A DNA stretch of 64,000 nucleotides from Hetaerina americana (lineage: Eukaryota; Arthropoda; Insecta; Odonata; Calopterygidae), in NCBI GenBank assembly GCA_022747635.1, contig JAKTNV010000003.1, positions 50,883,475 through 50,947,474 of the forward strand, read 5' to 3'. The position numbers and the translations under genes are program-made. Positions 46,601 through 59,470 of the stretch are shown piece after piece (position 1 is the stretch's first letter; every line of letters starts with the position of its first letter). A model generated the notes under the pieces. That model made no database searches, was not told the origin of the DNA, and saw only the letters and a list, made by a program, of their open reading frames with translations.

Positions 46601-49600
46601 GGATTCCAGGCTTCCAGGCAGGTTTGATCGGGAGCGCACAGGATGAGTGAGAAAGGACTCATTTTACTCTCTCTCTCGCACGTTTTTGTGTTTTTTTTAG
46701 TTGTTGTGTTCTCGTACTCTTTTTTTTCTTTGTTTCGATGTTTCCATAATTTTCATCATAAATATCACGGCAGAATATCACTCCGCTCCACGAGACGTAT
46801 ATCCCGTTTTGCAGCAGCGGCATTATATATTATTCTCTTTTTTTTCCTCTCCAAGAAGCACACATAATATTGTTGTATTGACGTGCATCTTTAATTACTG
46901 CTTTCCAAACATTCCGCTGTGCCATAGTGTCTAATATTTTTTTTGTAACCATTTATCCTTTTCATTAATCCAATAACATACTTGTGCCCCGAAGATGAGG
47001 GCATTGTAAATATTTTTTTGAATAATACTAATAATGTTTTTTATAGAATTTATCGAGCAAAGAGGAGATGAGTGTTAAGCAATATGCTCGGTGGGCGAAT
47101 GCCCTTGAGGTACGATCCACCGTAATGTTAAAGGGTGCTCCTAATAGCAGCAGCGATGAAACCGCTGTTTTCACAAAGTTGATCACAAAAAATATCAATT
47201 TTTTCCCGGCAAAATAATATGGTATGAAAAATGAATGTGAAAATATGAAAACATTTATGAGGGTCGATCCTAGCCGGGGTGGTTATATTTGAAGGATTGA
47301 AGGATAAGATCCGCGGATGGAAACGCGAAGGCTGTATTTTTTTAATAGCGATCGACGGCATGCCGTAGCCATTAACATTCAAAAACAACGGGACCAATTT
47401 ATTAAGGAATTGTTTTCTCTCAACATCTTAGGAAAAGTGAGTGTCTCATGATTTTCTCATAATACGCCAAGTGAATAATAGTCACGACGATTCCAAGTGT
47501 TCATCGTAGTAGCAATGGCATTGCATTCCAACGGCCGGTGCATTAGCTGGCGACTTGTACAACGAGAACATGATACCGCGTACGGCTCAATATTTACCAA
47601 TCCGTTGGATTGTTTGATGGGAATTTTTATCTACGTAAAAAGTCATTTGTGTTTAACTGTGATCTGTGAAGTCATCAAAATAACTGAGATAGAAATTCCT
47701 CAAAAATTTTTAGGAAATATTCTGCTGTTTCAAGTGATTATGGATCAAGTACTTCTAGTTTTTTCACAATAAGCATTAATTCCATGAATGGAGCGTTTAT
47801 AAAACTTTGGCTCAGTAATGTAGGTTGTCAAGTATTTAAACGCTCTTCTGCTTTCATGTGCGTTCATTCGAAAAGTATTTGTTCATCACGGTTTTAAAGA
47901 AATTAATCTGCACATCCAATAATGTTCATAATCATTTTAAATAGCCCTAATATTTTTCACATTTCAAGTATAAACATTTATGGCAGACTGCTGTATTTTA
48001 AAGGAATTTGGAATTTAATCATGAATTTAATCATGTATTTAAAATTAATTATCTTTCTCAAAGCACGGAAATCGTTTTGCAATTAAGCATTTGAACAACT
48101 GAAACATTTATATTTTCTTGACATCGTCAGTGTTCCGCGTTAAAATTTATTCAGATTCGGGTCGTTCATATTATTTCAAAATGTTTATATTTCTTTTCTA
48201 CTCCCATGTACTTATTCTCTTCTCCATTATTAATGTTGAACTTGATGAGTCCATAAATGGTTTTACATTCATACTAAATTTATTGCTGATGTTTCCAGAA
48301 ATAAAACATTAAGAGAAATGCGGTGGCGGTTGAAACTGATGGATCTAATACAGGGAAATGTGTGAATCGAGTGCTAAGTGATTGAACAATTGAAACTCAT
48401 GGACTTGTAAAATTCCTACTATGAGTGACCCAGCGATCGCAGACAGAAACGCTCAAGTGATATGTCCTTGACTCAGTAAACCGGAGGCGTCAAGAATGTT
48501 CACGCATTGAAATCATTAGGAAGCTGGAAATGAGGGAACATCACACCGTCAATTTCGAGTGTGCACGCTATATCTCTTTTTGTCAAACCCCACACTGAGT
48601 TCTGAATCGAATAACATTCATTTAATTGATGGACGGTGTGACATGATATCTGTAGTGTGGGTGAATGATTCCTCATGTTATTTAGGGCATCAGCCCTTCA
48701 ACGAAACTCGGATGTCTTTACTCCTGAGATTAATCGTCATTAGTGAGAAGGAAAGAAATGAAAAGGAACGCAATTGGTTGGAAACTTGGAAAGGGTCTAA
48801 TTAAAAAAAATGTGACCGAGACGCTGTGCAAACAGACTGAAATTTTCTTACTAATAAAAGTGATATTTCACAGGTCTCATTTGTATATCTGTGTGTGTTG
48901 TTTAAATTGTTGACTAGCACCTTAAGGATTTTATAAATACAAAAATGTTATTATTAGAGTGCCAATGTGTGCCAAATCTGTAATTACAAATAAAATGCTT
49001 AAATCTCTGTGGTACGCCTGCATATTTAATGATTCATTTATTCTTTTTCCCCACTTTTTTCCCTATTTTAAATTAGCCTTATCAAATTAATCAAGTCCCT
49101 TTCTTCAAAGAAGAAGCGCTTGGGAGAAGAGAGCGTAGAGGACACGCAGCCGCTGATTCCTGAAGTCTCCATCTTAATAAATTTAATCGCAATAGCTAAC
49201 TCCCGGTGCTCTATGGGAATGGGTACGCCAAGCGTATTTCCATGATCCCGCATTTGAAATGAACCCAAAAATATCCCCAAAACGCATAAAACCCTCAAAT
49301 CGGATTTGAGTGTAAAAAACTCATGGGTGTGAATTTTCTTTTTGAGTTAAACGTTAATTCCCTGCCATCTGGTATGACATCGATTTTCATTCGAAATATG
49401 TATTGGTCAGCGGCATAATTTTATCACTTCTACAGATGAAGTAAGTGCAGCCCTATGTTTTGCGCTTGATCTCACACGTAGCCACTGTCGTGTTTCATAT
49501 GGGATAAAATAAAATTATTATTTGGAATTATCGAAATGGCTGCTAATAATTTTTAAGCCGGTGACAATAAACAAGAAAAGAATTGAAAACTTTCTTTGGC

Positions 49601-50884
49601 ATCCCCATTCTGCTTGCTTATATCCTGATTGCAACTTCCATCGCAGGTGATTTTTCTGCCTAATAGGAAAAATCTTACGCTGCCTACAGTTTGTTTTCCT
49701 TAATTTAATTGAAAGCCCATCTTTCTAATGTAGAAAGTAGACCATCGTCTTGGTTTTATTCTTGTGCAGATGCTATCGTGTAGTAATTGTTAATACTCTG
49801 CTCCATACAGACTTGCATCCTTGTTCATTCTTTCTCCTCTGTTGCTTATATAAATAATATTCATTACTCGCTTCTTCTTAATTTTCCCTTCGGGTTATCA
49901 ACAATAAAAACCCGGAAAATCATTACGAGGATTGGTTTGAGAAGGTTTGAGCTAACCTCGAAGTTCCTCGAAGAACCTCTTGCGCGTAAAAATCACGCAT
50001 CAGTGTAGGAGTGTCAGCTCCTTTCCCTTTTTCTCTTGAGAATTTCAAAGAATAGAACACATCCAAAAAATATGACAGCTTATCTAAAGCTTGAGTGTCC
50101 ACGGACATCAATTGGAATGGAATCTCCCCGCACAGAGCTCCGAACTCAATCGAAAACTCTGCCTACAGAACAATACAACAGTACTATTCGGTATGTTAAC
50201 ATGAAAAGATTTTTTTACGTGAAATATTATTTTTTAACTGGTTTGTTTTATTATTTGAAATTTGTCGGGAAATGCTCCATGTAACATTCATAAAATTTTT
50301 ATTTGAATGGGTAAATAGTAAACCGAGGAATCTAAGGCTGAAAACTATGAGTGGATAGAATGCCGTTACGTTTCTGCTCCAGAAGTAGCATGGTTTTTAA
50401 ATACTATAAATCGATTGTTTTGATTAAAATTGATTGCGGTGATAAAGAAACTCATTATTCGCTCTAATTTTCCACGCGAACGTATTCAGGGATTTTTTTC
50501 GAACATTTCGCTGAAGCAATTGGATAGCAAAATAATGCATTATAATGTTTCACAAGCGTCCATTAATGGAGAGTAATAAATCCATATGACAACTCACTCT
50601 GCTCAGCGTGTCTTAACTAGCATACATATACTTTCAGGTCAACAAAAATGCATTAGATCCCTACTCCGAAAAGAGAGATATCGTGAATCGATTAAAGCGA
50701 AAGAGATGCTATGTTCTTTTGCAGACTGCTGACGAGTGCCTGAAGAGAATGCTTTACGCTGTAAAGATCGGTTGTCTGAATCTATCGGAAGAGAGCTTTG
50801 GCCGCATTTCAACGCTCTCCCCTGCACTAAACAACGCTAGCGGGCGAAAAACATTTCGGTGATACCTCGTGACTCTAAAGTTTA
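46601..50884. other. Intergenic AT-rich DNA
   Basis: No exon or RNA gene is recognised. ORFs such as 47497-47772 are of chance length and have no domain. A small tandem repeat is listed separately. Confidence 0.4.
48011..48034. repeat. 12-bp tandem duplication
   Basis: GAATTTAATCAT is present twice in direct succession, followed by a partial third unit. Confidence 0.8.
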
Positions 50885-51060
50885 AACGCTTTTATCCTCC
50901 ACCCCACCCTCACACACGCTCAGCAATACCGTCACTGCCCTCCCTCCGGAGCACCAGCCGAACGGCGAATCCCAGCCCGTCCACCCCTGTAGCTCGCCCC
51001 GCCCCAAATTACTTCCGCTCCTCTTTTTTTAATCCTAGTCTTTAAGCTGGCCGCTCTCCC
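50885..51060. other. Short C-rich island
   Basis: A pyrimidine-rich, CpG-containing patch within AT-rich DNA. No gene is seen. Confidence 0.4.
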
Positions 51061-52199
51061 TACTTCTCGTCACAGGAATTTTGGGGCCATTAAAATGAAT
51101 CTTCGATGAGCCCAATGAATCAAACATTGAAAGAGATGTAAGGGATGCCATGGCTTAAGGCCCCTCAGGGCGGTCGCTCTTTATTGTGATAAAATGCCGT
51201 TCACTCTCTTTCCACTAGGAACGGGTGCGGGCAAGCTTGGGAGTTGAAATCATATCTTAATACCGTTGTCTTGGGTAAATTTTTTATCCAGAGTTTTAAA
51301 ATATTTTTTTAATTTACTAATTTTTCTATTATTTTTTTATGTTCCGAAAGAAAGAATGAAAGCGACTGAGTTCATCTCAGGTACTATCCAGACTCAATTA
51401 GGAATACGAATACATTATTTAAGAGTAAGGAGAACGATGAAATAATTTTTCCAAATTATGGCTTAGATTTCCGTAGATTACATTTTTACAATATTCGGGT
51501 GCTTATGATGACGAGAAAATTGTAAAAATTAAATAAAACTTTCCATAACGTTCCAAGATTTATCAAAAAATGAATGTAATTGTGGAAACAATAATGGCAT
51601 CCTTTCTAAAATACTTTAATTAAAAATTCAGTTGGAAGTTCTGGCCATAGTAAATAAATTAGGTAATTATTTTGTGTTCCTGTTCCCGAGAGTCATCTGG
51701 TGTTCTTTGCAATGATTTTTCCTCGAGGCGGATTCATTTCAGGGAAGAAAGATACATGGTCGTAATCTCTCTTTCTTAAGTAACCGGCACACCAAAAAAC
51801 ACGTGAAGGGAAGCGGAAACGCAATGGGGACGCCTCTGCGGCTTATCTTTTGAGGAACTTCGCCACCTCGGCCGGGCACTACTCAGAGAGTTAAGAAGAG
51901 GAAAAGGGAAGCCTGAATTTGATCAACCCAAAGTTGCCATTTTTTTACTCCTTCCCTTTTGAAAGGCCAAACTTCGCTGGTTCTCCATGCACACTTCCTA
52001 TTGGGGCTCCCGCCATCAAAGACTGCGCCTCTAAATATAGTATATATCACCCGCTCCTTTTTATGTCGTTGAAAACTTCGACAGATTGAGACGGTTGAAA
52101 AATTAATTCGAGCAAAACCAACGGACTCTTTGGAAGAATATCGCGTTTCGGATTGGAACTAAAGCATGGAAAGGCTTTCAAGAGAAGCATTAAAGGACA
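51061..52199. other. AT-rich non-coding stretch
   Basis: Nothing recognisable is seen. Confidence 0.4.
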
Positions 52200-52340
52200 A
52201 CGTGGGAGGGTGTGAGGGACGGGAGAGAAAAGCAGGAGATCGAGATTAAGTGAGAGATGAGGGGGAAGAACGGAACTTGGTGGGGAGCAAGGAGGAGATG
52301 GAAGGCTCAAGAGGGAAGGAGAAAAATGAATGAGTTTGAA
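52200..52340. other. Purine-rich tract
   Basis: A G/A-rich + strand. The 140-codon minus frame through it (52047-52469) is Ser/Leu/Pro-rich without a domain. Confidence 0.4.
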
Positions 52341-53169
52341 GAAGCCGTGGCGGTAGAAGGAGTTGATGAGTGAAGGATTAATTGAAAGGGTGAGAGCGTC
52401 TACGTAATGTGGAAAGGCATTAGCAACTATGGAATAGGTATGGCAGTAGAAAATACTTTCATGTGGCATGATTCATTCTACGTGATTTAAAATATGTACC
52501 ATGAGTTTTGATGACAGAAGAGTATCAAAGAAAAGTAAATTGGTTTCTTGATACTAGCCCTTGAAATGGTTGAATATTGTTGCATTATAAAAGGAAAATA
52601 TTGTTTGGCAATTCACAATGACTATGTCATACTTTATGTGGGGAAACTGTTCTTAGATTCAGCATTATGACATTAACCAGGAAATTCATAGATGTCGCAC
52701 AGCATGTTACCAGAGCTAAAGTAGAGATTTTGACTGAAAGCACTCCCTCGTGCTAACCCAAAGGTCGCACATCGCAGCCTTGGCTTGAGTATCGGTGTTG
52801 TGTAAACATGTGTTTTAAACCCTGAGAACCCAATGTCAGGCTGAGAACTACTTATTGGGATCATATTGGCATCACTTTGCCGCCAGAAAACACCGCAGGA
52901 ACACCCATTACGTAAGTGATAAATACTCGAAACAAACTTCATTCTTCAGAAATATACTTGGAATGGTAATTTTGAATACGTGATGAAAGTAAGTTCACTC
53001 CGTATAAAGGTTACTAATAACAATGGGGTAACTTTACGAATTTGATTGACTCATTTTCAGAGAATTAATGTTATGAAAGCTTCAAAATGAACCAATTTCC
53101 ACGATATTCTTACTGGATATTGGATTTCTCACATTTTTTACATTGAATGCGATGGTATTTTGGCAAACT
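52341..53169. other. AT-rich non-coding stretch
   Basis: A minus ORF at 52673-52942 shows no known domain. Nothing else is seen. Confidence 0.4.
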
Positions 53170-53275
53170 AATACGGATTTTATTCCAATGCAACAATTTC
53201 AGAGTGTAAAAATCATTCGCCTTGACTGGGATTCGAACCCAGATCCCTCAATATCCGGTCGAGTGCTTTAGCGGA
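53170..53275 (-). mobile_element. tRNA-derived SINE fragment
   Basis: On the minus strand, an A-box-like GCTAAAGCACTCGACCGG (about 53256-53273) is followed by GATCTGGGTTCGAATCCC, with an exact B box at 53228-53238, then CAGTCAAGGCGAATGATTTTT. This is the usual 5' head of an arthropod tRNA-SINE running into its body. The 3' end is unclear and only a fragment may remain. Confidence 0.68.
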
Positions 53276-53769
53276 TTTTATTCACTTCTGTCGACAATAG
53301 TCATTCTATGTACATTTTTAAACACTCTATAATATAAGGTCCATCTTAGACGGCGTTCTATGTACCTATGCTAGTCACAATTAAGTGAGAAAAATGAAGT
53401 AGTTACTCACTTAGGAAAGTATCTTTAGTTTTCTTACCCATCGGATCAGTCAATGGCATTATACATCTAGATTCTTCTCACCATATTGGTAATGTATTTG
53501 AGCCCATATGTGGTCTGATTTATTTCTCCAATCGGCAGGGAAGAGGTTAAAAATGCAGGATAGGAATGGACGAATAGGTCACCTAATGGGGAAATATTAT
53601 ATCTACAGATTTGGATTATTGGAGGCATGAAATTATACATCGCTGTCAAATGTCGTGCACCATTGTCCCTTGTTTTACTCCGGTAGCAGATCTTTGTTTG
53701 CGGAAAATTATGATAGCAATGGGCGACTTTACACACGAAGACTCACGTATCAATAATAGAATTCCTGAT
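53276..53769. other. AT-rich non-coding stretch
   Basis: Nothing recognisable is seen. Confidence 0.4.
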
Positions 53770-54620
53770 CTTAAGACCGCCGAAGGGAGACCTGGGTTGG
53801 TTTCTGGAAGAAGAACGGAGAGAAACGGAAGGGGTGGAAGTTGAGTAGAGGGTGTGAGGTGAAAAAGTGATTGAAAGGGGTATGTCGAAGGAAACAGGGA
53901 AAACAAGACATTAGAATTCGAGCGAATAGCTATGCTTATGCGGCGGGGGTTGAGGGATGGAGGAGTTGGCGAGGGATGGAAGAGGGTGGGGTTTGAGAGA
54001 GGAAGGAAGACGGAAGGGGGGGAGTAGAAGGCGAAAGGGGGATTGAGGAGGTATGAGAGGTCTTCTTTTAAAAAAACCGCACAAAAAGGGACATGATAAA
54101 CACGGCCGGTTGGGTCAAACAACTCTCCCGACTCTGTTAAGAAGGCCCGGCGGCAGTCCTTGTGTAAGTGTGTGAGAGAGAGAGAGAGAATGGGACTTGT
54201 GGGAGAGAGGGATGGAGAAGGCGGTTGGCATAAGGCGGCTCCGTTCAATCAACGTAACTAGGTGATGTCCCCGGAGCGCGTGTGAGATCATCGCCCTGCG
54301 AAGTGGCTTCCAGTGAGGAAGGAAGGCGCGGCTACCGGTGGATTTGGCGAGTGGAGAAGTTGGAGGCGGGGGGTAGGGCACTGGCAGTGAACCCGGCCAG
54401 CAGGATGGAGGGGCGGTAGGTTCGTGCACATGTGAGGAGGAGCTCGGGAGGAAGTTTTGTCTGTGTTGATGGATAAGTCCAGTCCTCGAAACTAGAGGAC
54501 CCGGAGTCGACTCTGGAAGACGCGTGCGTCGAGGGCGAGGGAAGAAGAAGCAGACGTGACGTGAGGGCTGGACGATATTAATGACGAGGCCTTGGACGGT
54601 GTGTCACCCGTTTGGTGAGT
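53770..54620. other. Purine-rich, CpG-containing island ending in a splice-donor-like site
   Basis: The + strand is G/A-rich with a (GA)n run at about 54175-54189. From about 54460 it becomes balanced and CpG-rich, with a CRE-like TGACGTG near 54557, and ends with a strong donor-like GTGAGT at 54615-54620. This would suit a 5' non-coding exon of a + strand gene, but no downstream coding exon is recognised. The 200-codon minus frame (53646-54248) is low complexity. Confidence 0.3.
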
Positions 54621-57300
54621 TTTGATCAATGGTCCCATTTTAATATTGGATACATATTACCACTCTGATTATTCAAATATTTAATTTTTTGCCGCGCTTT
54701 GTTTATGGCACGTCGAAGCGTTTGGAAGGGCTCCAGTGATTTAAGTGTAAAAAGAAATATGGGTTATGCAATGTGTCCCGCGTCGTATTGCTCATGGTAC
54801 GTTCAATCATCGTGGAAATATTTGTTGGTTGATTTAAAATTAAAATATGAAAATACATTTAAATTAATTTTCGATGCATCTTTCCGTATTTTTACGGCTC
54901 CTTTTTTGTACAAAAGGGAAACGACGTTTCGCAGTTCTGTCACGCGAGTATTAATCATTTTGTAAAACTGTCGTAGGGATGAATATTTATCAATAGATTG
55001 AAATTTATAACTTTTATTTAATGTCACTCGTGCGCTGCGGCAAAAAAACCTCATCGACAGTAATCGACTGAGCGTCATATCCAAATCGGTCGATGCGATT
55101 TTTTGGGTTTTGGAAATATAACATATTTTATCTGACATATATGTTATAAGCTTGCCCTTGTGATGAAAAATTTGATTTTTTATTAGTTGATGTATGTCCG
55201 CAAATATTTCATAAAAATATTAACAATATTGATTCCCATGGTTTGTAATTTGTGATTATAATAATATAATACACCGAAGCTAATGGCATCAAAGTAACAT
55301 GTAGATAATGAAACGTATTAGAAATGGTCTCAGTTTAGCTTTGCTAGAAGATAGTAGTTTATTTAACTGACGTCTTCATGCTATAATATATAAATCCTGA
55401 CAATGGTACCCTCTCCGACTTAATTCGTCGGCATGAGCAACATTTTTAAAAAACATTTATATTGAAGTGCCCTACAATTCGTAATGAAGTACGGCATTAA
55501 CAGTCAAAGGCTAACCTTTATTTATAACATATAATTCTTGTTTATAGTATGCACTTAAAATGAGTTTATTTTATCGGTACACCAACTGCGATTGCCGATT
55601 CAAGCGCTCTTTTTTTTAATATGGGAGACAATTTCCGGGAATATTTATAAGATTTGAGTGATTTTTAGTGTGCATTCTTAGAAACAACGATGCAAATTGA
55701 AAGAGTTTTCGTAATCTAATGTAAGGAGTTGAATGAAAAATTACGAGGGTTGCTGTGGAATGTTGTTAGGTAATCGATTATGAAATTGTTTAAAGATTTC
55801 CGAAATGCTTATTTAACTCATAATATTAAGGTGAGATAAATATTTTTCAGGAAAAACAGCATTAGGCCATCCGATTCAAATAAACATTGCACAGGATTCC
55901 ACATCCCAATTTTAAATTACAAATTGAAATTCTTGCATAAATTGTAAGGATGTCTCTTTAGCAATTGTGCTGAAAATGTATTATTAACCCCATCGTACCA
56001 CGGTTTGAATGACAATAAAATTCGAGAGATTAAGTGCAGAACAGATAGAGTTAAGATGCCATTTTTCCAACGAACGATATGGGATCAGAAAAAAAAAAGT
56101 TTGTCTGACCGTGCTAGGGGGCAAAGATGTTTTGGGTCAAGACAGACGGGTGTGTAATCACCCCCCTCCAACACACCTTAGCGATGGCTTGTAGGACACT
56201 AAAAAACAAGCAATTCAACTGCCAATTGAATAGTAAAATTGAAGAAAACGCTGAATAAGAATGCTTACGGGACATTTCGAAGGCTGCTGGCCCCTTGCTA
56301 AGAGAAAAATACCTTGTTAAAGCGCGTTAAATCAGGCTGTCCTCGCTGATTAGCGGTGAAATTCTTTTTATTGTGTCATCTCTTCAAATACTTCGCCGTA
56401 ACATTTTCTGTATCCACCTGCATGAACCTCACTCCATATGTAATGGGCATGAAAAAATGATGAATCGTAACAACCATGTTGACGTCATTTAGTAACTGAT
56501 ATGTAGAGAGAATTCAATCTCATACTTTTGAATTGATGTATGGTCATTTATGAGTAGACATCTACGAAATTACGTACGATAACCGCAAACATATTTTAAC
56601 ATATTATTTACGAAGCCCTCTCTACTGTTATCTCAATTAGCTTGATTTCCTTCAATCTGGACTATTGACGATTTTTTTCGAGATATCCGGATCGGCCGAA
56701 GACTTAAGACGTATGCATTGTACATATGCATGGTCCTTTTCTTTGTCCAAGTAGCTGGATATTTCACTCCGTGTCTGATTGTCGATGTATGCCTTGTTAA
56801 TAGCACGCCATGACATTAAATAGACATTCTGCGTATTCTATCCATTTGAAAAACTACACAAGAACCTATCAGAACCTTACAGCAGAGTTTAAGGTTTGTC
56901 TAATACACCAAACAGGTTTCAAGATAATTAGAGCTGATGGAAATATTCAATATGACGAGGAAACAGTGACAATTTTCTCAGATAATTTCCCGCAGCGCAA
57001 TGTATCGCTTCATGAAGTGCGTGAAGATTTTAAGCTCTTGCTTCTTGGTTTCTCCCCTCTTCAGTATTATTAATCAGGCGCTAGCGTACCGGAGTGGGAG
57101 GTCGAAGCGAATTCGCTCCGCTCTCACATTTAGATGTTCCACAAAGGAAAGAGGCTGCAATAATGATGAATGGATCCTCTATCATTTAATTGATTAAAGG
57201 TTTTGCGGTCCATTGACCGAAGGAATCGGGTTTTCGGTGGGATAAACCCTTACGCTCGACACTGTCGAAGTATTTCGATGAGACGAAGAAGAAAACTTGG
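54621..57300. other. AT-rich non-coding stretch
   Basis: Two overlapping opposite-strand ORFs, 54699-54965 (+) and 54803-55138 (-, 111 codons), are unusually long for such AT-rich DNA but have no recognisable domain. Nothing else is seen. Confidence 0.35.
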
Positions 57301-57960
57301 TGAAAGGCCAATACCGGATTTGGGCCCATCCCCTCTCCCTCTCTCCCACTCATAAGGAAACCCACTTCCTCATACCAACACTATCCCGTTTCTCAAAAAT
57401 CAAACAGTCGCTCTCGCGCTTGCCCCCTCCCCCCCCCCCCCCAAGGACATCAAATGGAGCATGAAAATCAAACGCGATTGGATTTCAAGGTCACTTGCCC
57501 CGCCAGAGGGTACTGGCTTCGAGACTCCTTTTAACCCCCTCCTCCCCATCTGCTCCCCAAGCGTCTCCCGCGAAAGCCCTCCACCATCCCACTCCTTCCG
57601 CTTTCCTCTCGCCCTGCCTCATATGCGGGAGGGCTGGATGGTGGAGTGTGGGGCGTCCGGCCACCTTTCGCAATGCAAACGGGCCATTCAAAGTGCCCAC
57701 TGGACCGAGGAAGATACATATCGGCGGGCGTAGGTGGTGGGTGGGCGGGCGGGCGGGTGGAGTGAAGTTGGGTGTTTACATCTGATTCACCCCCTAGGAC
57801 GGGCGAAGGGAAGTCTGCGCGGGACTCGAGAAAGGCGCACTTGTACCTCCCTACCTTTCTGCCGGGGAGTGAAGCAAGGGGTGGGTGTGGGACGGGGCAG
57901 CGCAGATACCGAGAGAGAGTAATGCAAGTGACGAGGAAGGAGAATGCTGATTAAATAATC
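57301..57960. other. GC-rich island with poly-C and GGGC repeats
   Basis: Pyrimidine-rich on + to about 57610, then G-rich. It includes a run of 14 C (57429-57442) and a short GGGC tandem near 57743-57757. Open frames are low complexity. Confidence 0.45.
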
Positions 57961-59240
57961 GAAGTGAACTCTTTGAACGGAGGTGAGAACGTTCGCGAAA
58001 TGCAAATGCGAAACGGAGAGTTCTCTCCGGACCCGGAGCTTGGAAATCGGTTACCAATTTTTCTCCACTTATTCAATGCTCGTTTTGAACTTTACATGAA
58101 GTCATGGCATTTGTGAGATGTAGAGATTTCTACATTGTAAAAACGACCATGGTCTTGCTGAATTGAGCCATCCGTGAAAATCTTGAGCATTGATTTTCGA
58201 TCAAAGTACCATCCTAAACTTAGACAAAAATATCTGCGATATTTTATGGTTTTCTAAACAATGAACTATTTATAAATATTTCCCTTCCTTTGTGGAAACT
58301 GGTGTTTTTATTTAGCCCTTAAGCTACTTACTCGTACTTTCTTGAACTATCTAATTGGTCGTTATCTTTTTTCTCTTGGTTGATGAGGCGTGATTTTTTT
58401 AACATACGTTTTTCATATTCAAACACAATAAAATGGAATGGAAGTAAATCTTATGCACTTATATAAGATGAGTACACCAGCAAATCGTTTAATGGTGGTA
58501 ATAGGCAGCGGAGATAACATTAAGCAAACTCACTAAATCAAGGGGCTTTGCATTACGACTGTTCATTACGTGTGCCTGTTAATTAGAATTTATATTTCAA
58601 TGAGATTTCAATAAGGAAATATATAGCCCTGGAATAATGGAATAGAGGATAAGAGATGACGTATATTATAAAATAGCATTTAATGAAGTATCTCAGAACG
58701 GATCAAATACTTGAATGAACCTCCGTAAGAAAATAAGAGAGGGTGTCACTGTCAGAGACAGATTCAAGTAGTCGTTTTCCCTCGCGCGATACGCTATCAT
58801 AACAAAATTGAACCCAGCCCGAAAAATAATAACTAAAATTTAATAAATTAGTCAAGCACACTTAATTATATCATAATTTATGTGTATGGACGTGTACGTG
58901 TGTGAGTAAATGTATATAATATGCATTTATTAATTCATATATTTATGCATGTGTGGCTGGTGCCCTAATACATTCCACTACCGGCTGGCTTGCGAGTTAT
59001 TGTGTAGATATAAATGTGATACTCAAACGTAATTTGAGAAAATAATTTTGATTACCGAATTACTCTATGGCATGAATATGAAAAGTCTGGAAAATATTTT
59101 ACTCCAATTTGAAATCCAGTAATCTGTCAACCAGAGCAGAAAGTGTTATGAAGTTGAACCAGAAGGATGCCCGCAGAAATCCGAATAAAAAGGATGGCAA
59201 CTAAAATTTCCACCTTTGGCAATCAAATGGAAGTGAAGTA
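57961..59240. other. AT-rich non-coding stretch
   Basis: Nothing recognisable is seen. Confidence 0.4.
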
Positions 59241-59470
59241 CTCATCAGGTTTATTTCCCGCCTCCGCGGGGTAGCGAACACGGGCCTTCGGCGTGGAACG
59301 AGCGAATGGAACAGAACGGGGGTGATGGATGGGTGCGGGGGAAGATGGTTGGTCGATGGGGAATGTACGACAAGGGAGGCGGGGGAGGAGGCAGTGGACA
59401 ATGGGCGAAGGCATTCTTGTATCACTGCTAGTTAGAAGGCGGTGGGGGTCGAGTAGGGGTGATCGATGGC
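59241..59470. other. G-rich island
   Basis: A G/A-biased + strand with CpG. No gene is seen. Confidence 0.4.

Noticed and set aside
53646..54248. 200-codon minus ORF
   Set aside because: Ser/Pro/Leu-rich peptide from a purine-rich + strand island. No domain.
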